From: an uncultured Blautia sp.
GTDB lineage: Bacteria > Bacillota > Clostridia > Lachnospirales > Lachnospiraceae
Length of the DNA: 5,842 nt
NCBI GenBank assembly: GCA_934426285.1
Contig: CAKRYE010000094.1
Span: 1-5,842 of the forward strand
Direction of reading: 5' to 3'
Below the pieces are notes generated by a model. The model was not told the origin of the DNA and made no database searches. It saw nothing but the letters and a program-made list of their open reading frames with translations. Position numbers and translations under genes: made by a program. The stretch's first letter is position 1. Every line of letters starts with the position of its first letter. Shown one piece after another: positions 1 through 5,411 of this stretch.

Positions 1-5
1 TACTT

Positions 6-77
6 GCACCTGTAGCTCAGTGGATAGAGCAGTGGTTTCCGGTACCATGTGCGGGGGTTCGATTCCCTTCAGGTGTA
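6..77 (+). tRNA. tRNA-Arg, anticodon CCG
   Basis: A full cloverleaf can be drawn. The acceptor stem pairs 6-12 with 70-76 (one G-U), the D stem pairs 15-18 with 27-30, the anticodon stem pairs 32-36 with 44-48 around loop 37-43, and the T stem pairs 53-57 with 65-69 around the loop TTCGATT. The anticodon at 39-41 is CCG, which reads the arginine codon CGG. A77 is the discriminator base. The next bases are CTG, so the 3' CCA is not encoded and must be added by nucleotidyltransferase. The variable loop is short (about 4 nt), giving 72 nt in total. The promoter lies left of the window. No terminator follows before the next gene. Confidence 0.95.
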
Positions 78-116
78 CTGCACGGGACGATGAACAGTTC
101 CGATGCGTTGTATCAT

Positions 117-123
117 AAGGAGG
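117..123 (+). promoter_or_regulatory. Shine-Dalgarno site that selects the TTG start at 132
   Basis: AAGGAGG, a near-perfect complement of the 16S rRNA 3' end, lies 8 nt before TTG 132. The ATG at 90 has no comparable site. The motif would otherwise sit inside the coding sequence, which argues that translation starts at TTG 132. Confidence 0.85.
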
Positions 124-131
124 ACAAGAAC

Positions 132-1148
132 TTGGATGATTTTAGAGAATGGTTATCAGATAACCTCCGGTATTTTATGCTGGGTGGAGCAATTCTGATA
201 ATTGTGCTTGTTCTGTTCTTTGGCGTTCGCGCCTGCGTTGGAAGTAATAAGGGGAATTCCGGCGATGGACAGAAGACAGCAACAAAGGACCAGGGAAATG
301 TTCCTTCTTCTCCGACAAATGAAGGGGAGTCTGACGAGAAGAAAGAAGACGCCAATTCCATGGAAAAAGCAGATGCAGATATTACTGCATTAATTAAGAG
401 CTATTACAAGGCTCTGGGGGAAAAAGATATTGCAACGCTGAAGACTCTGGAAGATGATTTTACACCATCAGATGAGTCAAAGGTCACAAACTTGAAGGAT
501 TATATCGAAGGGTATGAAGTAGGAGACGTATATACAAAGAAAGGCATGACAGAGGATTCTTATGTGGTTTACGCCTGCTTCTCATACATCTGTCAGAATA
601 TTGAAACAAAGGCGCCGGCGTTGACACAGTTCTATGTGTACAAAAACAGCGATGGCAGCTGGATAATTGATAATGATGCCATGCAGGATCCGGATATTTC
701 TGCATACCTGGAGAAGCAGCTCTCAGATAGTGATGTGGCAGAGCTGGTGACAAAGGTACAGAATGAGCTGGATCAGGCACAGCAGAAGGATGAGGCACTG
801 GCAGCATTCTTAAATGGTCTGGGGGATGAGTCTGATGTGTCTGTACAGGCACAGAATGGCACACTTCTCACTGTGGCAGAGGAATGTAATGTGCGCGCAG
901 AGGCAAACACGGATTCTGAGATTCTTGGCGTAATTTCAGAAGGTGAGCAGGTTGAGAAGACAGGTACTGACGGGGAATGGGTTCAGATTGACTATGACGG
1001 TCAGACCGGATATATCAGAGGAGATCTTCTCACAGATGGATCAGAATCTACGGATTCAGATTCAGATACTTCGGAGGATTCCGGTGATTCGGATTCAGAG
1101 GAATATGATTCACAGGATTCAGGTTCCGGTGAGGAAGAACAGGAATAA
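132..1148 (+). CDS. membrane-anchored NTF2-like/SH3b domain protein with acidic Ser/Asp tail
   Basis: From the TTG at 132 the product is 338 residues. It has a short cytoplasmic N-terminus (about 1-13), one transmembrane helix at about 14-32 followed by Arg, a polar Lys/Asp/Ser-rich spacer to about 75, and a middle domain at about 80-190. The helical start and Tyr/Trp-rich strands of the middle domain resemble the NTF2-like fold. After a Gln/Glu-rich helical stretch comes an SH3b domain at about 243-303 (NVRAEAN, GEWVQI and TGYIRGDLL are typical). The last 35 residues are almost only Ser, Asp, Glu and Gly. The topology implies that the SH3b domain is outside the cell, where such domains usually bind peptidoglycan; the exact role is unknown. 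An ATG at 90 would add 14 residues but has no ribosome binding site. No promoter is evident between the tRNA and this gene, so co-transcription is possible. The gene is converging with the deacetylase gene. Confidence 0.85.
   Translation: MDDFREWLSDNLRYFMLGGAILIIVLVLFFGVRACVGSNKGNSGDGQKTATKDQGNVPSSPTNEGESDEKKEDANSMEKADADITALIKSYYKALGEKDIATLKTLEDDFTPSDESKVTNLKDYIEGYEVGDVYTKKGMTEDSYVVYACFSYICQNIETKAPALTQFYVYKNSDGSWIIDNDAMQDPDISAYLEKQLSDSDVAELVTKVQNELDQAQQKDEALAAFLNGLGDESDVSVQAQNGTLLTVAEECNVRAEANTDSEILGVISEGEQVEKTGTDGEWVQIDYDGQTGYIRGDLLTDGSESTDSDSDTSEDSGDSDSEEYDSQDSGSGEEEQE
1053..1120 (+). repeat. GATTC-rich low-complexity repeat encoding the Ser/Asp tail
   Basis: GATTC occurs seven times in 68 bp, at 1053, 1059, 1077, 1086, 1092, 1107 and 1116, always in the frame that gives Asp-Ser. 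The array is degenerate, not exact. It encodes the acidic C-terminal tail of the SH3b protein and is a likely place for length variation between strains. Confidence 0.7.
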
Positions 1149-1162
1149 TAAAAATAATGGGT

Positions 1163-1201
1163 AAAAAATAAAAGCTGCGAATCATGCAGCTTTTATTTTT
1201 T
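1163..1201. terminator. bidirectional intrinsic terminator between convergent genes
   Basis: A perfect 16-bp inverted repeat pairs 1163-1178 with 1186-1201 around the 7-nt loop GAATCAT. The core is AAAAGCTGC/GCAGCTTTT. A tracts on the left and T tracts on the right give a U-run whichever strand is read. It begins 14 bp after the stop of the SH3b gene and lies about 30 bp beyond the stop of the - strand deacetylase, so it can end both transcripts. Confidence 0.93.
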
Positions 1202-1231
1202 GCGCTGATATTTAGTCAAGCGGATATTCAG

Positions 1232-2491
1232 TTAGTTTGTGAATTCTCCGTATGTAATGCCTGTGTTCAGCTCCTTGCCGTGGGCGGCTGCCAGTTCATG
1301 GACTGTAACTAACTGATATCCGTCCTCGATCAGCTGTGGGATGAGAATCTCTGCAGCATCTACGGAAGTGCTGTAGATATCATGCATCAGAATAATAGAA
1401 CCATCCTGTACGTTATTCATTACTTCCTCCACCGTAGCCTGGACATCCTGGGTTTTCCAGTCCAGTGTATCAATGGACCACAGGATCATAGGTGTACCTA
1501 CGGTAGCTTTGACTGTGTCATTTACAGAACCGTAGGGAGGCCGTACCACAGTAGCGCCCTGCCCTGTAAGATTCACCAGTTCCTGATCTACCCTGGAAAT
1601 CTCAGAACTGATATCAGAGGCAGATAAGGTGGCCAGATCTGTATGGTCATAGGTATGGTTGCCCAGTTCACAGCCGAGAGCTTTCATCCGTTTGACTTCA
1701 TCAGGAAAGCTTGCGATCTCCTTGCCTACCATAAAGAAAGTAGCCTTTGCGTTGTTGGCTTCCAGACAATCCAGAAGCCTGTCTGTAAAAGAGCTTGGAC
1801 CATCATCAAAGGTGAGGGCGATAGTCTTTTGAGTTGTTTTTTCCTTCTTTTTTGATTTCTTTTCAAAAGTGTCTGACTGCACTGTGGCAGTGGATGGCTC
1901 ATAGCCCTGGAGAGAGCCGTCTGCATTTAAATGATAGGTTTTGCCGTCTACAGTAATATCACCTGTCTGCATGATACCATCCAGATCCATATAATAACGT
2001 TTATTTCCCACATCAACCCATCCTGTCTGCATAATTCCTGCTTTATCAAAATAGTATCGCTTTCCGTCTGTGTCTGTAAGCCAGCCTGTATAGGCGGTAC
2101 CATCTACCAGAAAGCTCCAGTCACTGCCGGAAGCTGTCCAGACTCCCTTTTTTGCCTCAGGAGAAACTTTGTTTCCTGTTTCCTGATCCTTGTCAGCAGA
2201 GGAATCCTCCTTTGCGCTGCTTTTTGCAGGAGTTGGAGTTACGGTTGTTTTTTTCTCTGTGTCTCCGGTATCTTCTGTGTTTTTTGCTTCTTTGAGATCT
2301 TTTGTTTTCTCAGTAGTTTGTGTACTTTTAGTGTCTTTGGTATTTTCTGCTATGAGCACTCCGGTGCTGTTCTCGGAATGATCCCGGGACGGTGCTGCGG
2401 CAGAGCGTGTAAAAAGCCCTCCGGATAAGATGCACACAAGGACAGCAGCTGCCACCAGCCAGCGGTTTGCCCGGAAAAAATGGCCCGACAT
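1232..2491 (-). CDS. secreted polysaccharide deacetylase (NodB domain) with cell-wall-binding repeats
   Basis: The chosen start gives 419 residues. An N-terminal hydrophobic segment at about 10-27 after basic residues acts as signal peptide or anchor. A Thr/Lys/Glu/Asp-rich linker covers about 40-115. Residues about 117-195 hold three to four aromatic repeats of the choline-binding/cell-wall-binding type (GWLTDTDGKRYYF, GIMQTGWVD, GIMQTGDI). The NodB domain runs from about 221 to 400 and carries all five family motifs: TFDDGP (Asp229 base, Asp230 metal ligand), H279-x3-H283 metal ligands, RPPYG at 317-321, DTLDW at 341-345 and LMHD with catalytic His370. Family knowledge predicts a metal-dependent N- or O-deacetylase acting on peptidoglycan or another surface glycan; the substrate cannot be read from sequence. 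An ATG 33 bp upstream (2524) is in frame, but the Shine-Dalgarno favours ATG 2491. It is transcribed alone, from its own promoter to the shared terminator. Confidence 0.93.
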   Translation of the reverse strand: MSGHFFRANRWLVAAAVLVCILSGGLFTRSAAAPSRDHSENSTGVLIAENTKDTKSTQTTEKTKDLKEAKNTEDTGDTEKKTTVTPTPAKSSAKEDSSADKDQETGNKVSPEAKKGVWTASGSDWSFLVDGTAYTGWLTDTDGKRYYFDKAGIMQTGWVDVGNKRYYMDLDGIMQTGDITVDGKTYHLNADGSLQGYEPSTATVQSDTFEKKSKKKEKTTQKTIALTFDDGPSSFTDRLLDCLEANNAKATFFMVGKEIASFPDEVKRMKALGCELGNHTYDHTDLATLSASDISSEISRVDQELVNLTGQGATVVRPPYGSVNDTVKATVGTPMILWSIDTLDWKTQDVQATVEEVMNNVQDGSIILMHDIYSTSVDAAEILIPQLIEDGYQLVTVHELAAAHGKELNTGITYGEFTN

Positions 2492-2497
2492 AAAATG

Positions 2498-2505
2498 CCT
2501 CCTTT
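2498..2505 (-). promoter_or_regulatory. Shine-Dalgarno site of the deacetylase gene
   Basis: On the - strand AAAGGAGG stands 6 nt before the ATG at 2491. It lies within the reading frame that would start at the upstream ATG (2524), which lacks a similar site. This supports the shorter 419-residue protein, whose N-terminus then fits a signal peptide. Confidence 0.88.
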
Positions 2506-2537
2506 GTATTTTGATGTATTCCATTTTATATTGCCTG

Positions 2538-2566
2538 ATTATACATGAACCGGTAAAGCCATTGTA
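2538..2566 (-). promoter_or_regulatory. putative sigma-A promoter of the deacetylase gene
   Basis: A perfect TATAAT -10 box lies on the - strand at 2543-2538, preceded directly by TG. At 17-18 nt spacing the -35 region is poor (TACAAT/TTACAA around 2567-2561), so the promoter may be weak or need an activator. The predicted transcript start near 2531 gives a leader of about 40 nt containing the Shine-Dalgarno. Confidence 0.55.
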
Positions 2567-2584
2567 ATCTCAGGATGACGAATT

Positions 2585-2630
2585 TTGTCTTTTGCCTTCT
2601 TATCATAACGTATCTTGCGGAAAAAGACAA
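2585..2630. repeat. imperfect inverted repeat in the divergent intergenic region
   Basis: TTGTCTTTT at 2585-2593 is the exact reverse complement of AAAAGACAA at 2622-2630. After one mismatch, CC (2595-2596) and GG (2619-2620) extend it, leaving a central spacer of about 22 bp. It sits upstream of both promoters, about 20 bp beyond the deacetylase -35 region and 14 bp before the rluF -35. It could be an operator or a chance A/T-rich match; no regulator gene is present in the window. Confidence 0.3.
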
Positions 2631-2644
2631 CGGCGAAAAATTAA

Positions 2645-2673
2645 TTGCTAAAATGAACAAATAACTATATAAT
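2645..2673 (+). promoter_or_regulatory. sigma-A type promoter for rluF-ligA(-metA)
   Basis: TTGCTA at 2645-2650 and a perfect TATAAT at 2668-2673 are separated by the optimal 17 bp. Only six bases (GAAACA) lie between the -10 box and the rluF ATG at 2680. The usual start distance therefore puts transcription initiation on or next to the A of that ATG. Confidence 0.75.
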
Positions 2674-2679
2674 GAAACA

Positions 2680-3615
2680 ATGGACGAAAAAATCAGAATC
2701 AATAAATTTTTAAGTGATGCAGGAGTCTGTTCCCGCAGAGAGGCGGACAGAATGATCCTGGAAGGCAGGATTACAGTGAACGGGGAGGAAGCTGTGAGCG
2801 GCCAGAAGGTATCCGGGGAGGATGAAATCTGTATTGATCAGATTCCTGTAGAGAAAAATGAAAAAAAAGTACTTTTGCTATTTAATAAACCCAGAGGAAT
2901 TGTCTGCAGCACAAAAAAGCAGCGTCAGGAAACTACGGTAACAGAATACCTGGATTATCCCCTGCGGATCTATCCGGTGGGCAGACTGGACAAGGAATCC
3001 CAGGGCTTACTCCTTCTCACCAATGAGGGAGACCTGGTAAATAAAATCATGCGCGCCGGAAACCGCCATGAAAAAGAATACTTTGTGACAGTAAATAAAC
3101 CGGTAGATGAAAGCTTTATCCGCCGGATGAGTGCAGGAGTACCTATATTGGATACAGTGACAAGACCCTGCCAGGTGGTGCAGACCGGAGCATGCAGCTT
3201 CCGGATCATACTTACCCAGGGCCTGAACCGCCAGATCAGACGGATGTGTCAGTATCTGGGCTATGAGGTAAAGAAACTCAAACGTCTCCGGATCATGAAC
3301 CTGACTCTGGAGGGAATCCCGGAGGGACAGTACCGGGAGATCACACCGGTAGAGTGGGAGGAGCTTCAGAGACTTCTTGCCTCCTCCACCAGTGAAACAG
3401 TAATGGAAACAGGAGGGCATCATGGAAACAGCCGCAATGAATCGAATGAAAGAGCTGGTAAAAAAACTGGACAGAGCAGCCAGGGCTTATTACCAGGAGG
3501 ACATAGAGCTCATCAGCAACAGAGAATACGATCAGATGTACGACGAGCTTCAGGCTCTGGAAAAGGAAACAGGAACCGTACTGGCAAACAGCCCCACCGC
3601 AAAGGTAGGGTATGA
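2680..3615 (+). CDS. rluF: 23S rRNA pseudouridine synthase, RluF type (RsuA/RluB/E/F family)
   Basis: An N-terminal S4 RNA-binding domain at about 5-50 (NKFLSDAGVCSRREADRMI) is followed by the pseudouridine synthase domain at about 63-232. The family motif GRLDKESQGL holds the catalytic Asp104. The stretches DLVNKIMRAGN-HEKEY, MSAGVPILDTVT and GLNRQIRRMC match Escherichia coli RluF as I recall it, better than RluB or RluE. RluF converts U2604 of 23S rRNA to pseudouridine. The start is secure because S4 homology begins at residue 5, yet no Shine-Dalgarno precedes it and the promoter predicts a leaderless message. The conserved domain ends near residue 235, but the frame stays open to residue 311. 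Residues 248-311 overlap ligA in another frame and are very basic (16 Lys/Arg against 3 Asp/Glu). Either the tail is real or the stop codon was lost. Confidence 0.9.
   Translation: MDEKIRINKFLSDAGVCSRREADRMILEGRITVNGEEAVSGQKVSGEDEICIDQIPVEKNEKKVLLLFNKPRGIVCSTKKQRQETTVTEYLDYPLRIYPVGRLDKESQGLLLLTNEGDLVNKIMRAGNRHEKEYFVTVNKPVDESFIRRMSAGVPILDTVTRPCQVVQTGACSFRIILTQGLNRQIRRMCQYLGYEVKKLKRLRIMNLTLEGIPEGQYREITPVEWEELQRLLASSTSETVMETGGHHGNSRNESNERAGKKTGQSSQGLLPGGHRAHQQQRIRSDVRRASGSGKGNRNRTGKQPHRKGRV
3411..3416 (+). promoter_or_regulatory. ribosome binding site of ligA
   Basis: AGGAGG stands 5 nt before the ATG at 3422, inside the rluF frame. It supports this first of three nearby in-frame ATGs (3422, 3437, 3446) as the ligA start. 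Confidence 0.85.
3422..3615 (+). other. dual-frame region: rluF tail overprints ligA start
   Basis: Both frames are open for 194 bp. The ligA frame encodes its conserved N-terminal NMN-binding region, while the rluF frame (+2 relative to ligA) encodes a Gly/Ser/Arg/Lys/Gln-rich tail and ends at TGA 3613-3615. A TAA at 3401-3403, in the ligA frame just before the ligase start, would end rluF at a normal length if one base were gained or lost upstream. Confidence 0.7.
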
Positions 3616-5380
3616 GGCGGTAGACCAGCTTCCTAAGGAAGAACATGAATCTCCCATGTTGTCTCTGGACAAGACTAAGGACAGGGAAGTGCTCCGGGAA
3701 TTTATAGGGGATCATGAGACCCTTCTCTCCTGGAAACTGGATGGACTGACGGTTGTTCTTACCTATGAGAATGGAGAACTGGCAAAGGCTGTCACCAGAG
3801 GAAATGGTGTGGTAGGCGAGGTGGTTACCAACAATGCCAGGGTATTCCGGAATATTCCCTTAAAAATCCCTTATACAGGCAGACTGGTGCTGCGTGGGGA
3901 GGCGATCATTACCTACTCTGATTTTGAACAGATCAATGAATCCATAGAGGATGTGGATGCCAGATATAAAAACCCGCGAAATCTGTGCAGCGGTTCTGTA
4001 CGTCAGCTGAATAATGAGATCACAGCCAGGAGAAATGTACGGTTCTATGCCTTTGGTCTGGTGAGCGCGGAGAATGTAGATTTTCATAATTCCCGGGCAG
4101 AGCAGTTTGAATGGCTGAAAAACCAGGGATTTGAGGTGGTGGAATACCGTAAGGTAACGGCAGCGACTCTGAACCAGGCCATGGATTATTTTTCTGCGGT
4201 GATCACAGAGAATGATTTTCCATCAGATGGTCTGGTGGCACTTTATGACAATATTGCATACGGAGATTCCCTGGGGCGTACTGCCAAATTTCCCAGAAAT
4301 GCCTTTGCTTTTAAATGGGCAGATGAGATCCGGGAGACAAGGCTGGAGAAAATCGAATGGAGCCCGTCCCGCACAGGCCTGATCAATCCGGTGGCAGTTT
4401 TTGATCCTGTAGAGCTGGAGGGCACCACTGTGAGCAGAGCCAGTGTGCATAACATCAGCATTATGCGGGAACTGCAGCTGGGAATCGGAGACAGGATCAC
4501 CGTGTATAAAGCAAATATGATCATCCCCCAGATTGCTGAAAATCTCACAAAGAGCGGAGTGCTTCCCATTCCGGATACCTGTCCAGCCTGTGGACAGAGC
4601 ACAGAGATCCGCAGGGTAAATGAGGTGGAATCCCTTTACTGCACTAACCCGGATTGTCCTGCCAAAAAGATTAAGGCCTTTGCTCTTTTTGCCAGCAGGG
4701 ATGCCATGAATATTGATGGCCTCTCAGAAGCAACCCTGGAGAAATTTATTGCCAGAGGATTTATCCATGATTTTGGCGATATTTTTGAGATTAGCAGACA
4801 TAGAGAGGAAATCGTGACCATGGAGGGCTTTGGTGAAAAATCCTTTGAAAATCTTATGGCAAGCCTGGAAAAGGCCAAGGAAACTACTCTGGCCAAGGTG
4901 ATTTACAGCCTGGGGATCGCCAATATCGGACTGGCCAATGCAAAGGTGATCTGCAGACACTTTGATGATGAACTGGAGAAAATCCGTCACGCAGATGAAG
5001 AGGAAGTCAGTTCCATTGATACCATCGGTCCGGTGATCGCCAGAAGCCTGACAGAATATTTTGCAGACCCGGAGAACAACCGGAAGCTGGATCATCTTAT
5101 GAGCCACCTTGTCATTAAGAAAGAAGAAAAAAAGGGAGAGCAGATTTTCCAGAACATGAATTTTGTTATTACTGGAAGCCTGGAACATTTTGACAACCGG
5201 AATCAGGCAAAGGAACTGGTGGAGTCTCTTGGCGGCAAGGTCACCGGTTCTGTAACCAAAAAGACCAATTATCTGATCAACAATGACACCACTTCCAATT
5301 CTTCCAAGAATAAGAAGGCCAGGGAGCTTGGAATCCCTGTAATATCCGAGGAAGAATTTTTGAAGCTTGCAGGGCATTAG
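3422..5380 (+). CDS. ligA: NAD+-dependent DNA ligase, divergent LigA type
   Basis: The product has 652 residues, near the usual 660-680. In order: the Ia NMN-binding region with AYYQ and YDQMYDEL (about 10-60), the adenylation domain with nucleophile Lys105 in KLDG (105-108), RGEA with Glu160, and motif V AFKW (Lys298). Then come the OB fold (about 308-380), a four-Cys zinc finger (Cys387, 390, 407, 412), helix-hairpin-helix repeats (about 420-560) and a C-terminal BRCT domain (about 575-650). LigA seals nicks in replication and repair through ligase-AMP and DNA-adenylate steps. Odd points: motif IV, usually DGVVVK, reads DGLVAL, so its Lys is Leu274; TRGDG-TGED reads TRGNG-VGEV; NPRNAAAG reads NPRNLCSG. 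It may be a Clostridia-specific branch or a second ligase; the nucleophile and zinc site are intact. It overlaps the end of rluF by 194 bp and is followed by metA after 31 bp. Confidence 0.93.
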   Translation: METAAMNRMKELVKKLDRAARAYYQEDIELISNREYDQMYDELQALEKETGTVLANSPTAKVGYEAVDQLPKEEHESPMLSLDKTKDREVLREFIGDHETLLSWKLDGLTVVLTYENGELAKAVTRGNGVVGEVVTNNARVFRNIPLKIPYTGRLVLRGEAIITYSDFEQINESIEDVDARYKNPRNLCSGSVRQLNNEITARRNVRFYAFGLVSAENVDFHNSRAEQFEWLKNQGFEVVEYRKVTAATLNQAMDYFSAVITENDFPSDGLVALYDNIAYGDSLGRTAKFPRNAFAFKWADEIRETRLEKIEWSPSRTGLINPVAVFDPVELEGTTVSRASVHNISIMRELQLGIGDRITVYKANMIIPQIAENLTKSGVLPIPDTCPACGQSTEIRRVNEVESLYCTNPDCPAKKIKAFALFASRDAMNIDGLSEATLEKFIARGFIHDFGDIFEISRHREEIVTMEGFGEKSFENLMASLEKAKETTLAKVIYSLGIANIGLANAKVICRHFDDELEKIRHADEEEVSSIDTIGPVIARSLTEYFADPENNRKLDHLMSHLVIKKEEKKGEQIFQNMNFVITGSLEHFDNRNQAKELVESLGGKVTGSVTKKTNYLINNDTTSNSSKNKKARELGIPVISEEEFLKLAGH

Positions 5381-5396
5381 AAACTGACCCAAAAAG

Positions 5397-5403
5397 AAAG
5401 GAG
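5397..5403 (+). promoter_or_regulatory. ribosome binding site of metA
   Basis: AAAGGAG is placed 8 nt before the ATG at 5412. The 31-bp ligA-metA gap has room only for this site. It holds no hairpin terminator, S-box (SAM) riboswitch or T-box. Confidence 0.85.
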
Positions 5404-5411
5404 ACCATAAA

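Noticed and set aside
6..77. tRNA-Arg as an attachment site of an integrated element
   Set aside because: No integrase, no direct repeat of the tRNA 3' end and no mobile genes are seen to the right; the neighbours look like core genes.
90..131. ATG at 90 as the start of the SH3b protein
   Set aside because: It has no Shine-Dalgarno, whereas TTG 132 has AAGGAGG at 8-nt spacing, and the protein from 132 starts just before its membrane helix.
1931..2428. 165-residue Cys/Phe/Ser-rich open frame on the + strand
   Set aside because: It is the antisense of the deacetylase linker and repeats; the Thr/Lys/Glu-rich linker read backwards yields the Cys/Phe-rich composition.
3007..3423. 138-residue - strand open frame over rluF
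   Set aside because: It is antisense to conserved RluF motifs and has no recognisable domain.
4724..5392. 222-residue open frame on the - strand inside ligA
   Set aside because: It lies antisense to a well-supported LigA coding region, resembles no known family, is rich in Phe/Leu/Ile/His as expected for an antisense shadow, and I saw no ribosome binding site.
5381..5411. SAM riboswitch or T-box ahead of metA
   Set aside because: The gap is only 31 bp and holds just the ribosome binding site.
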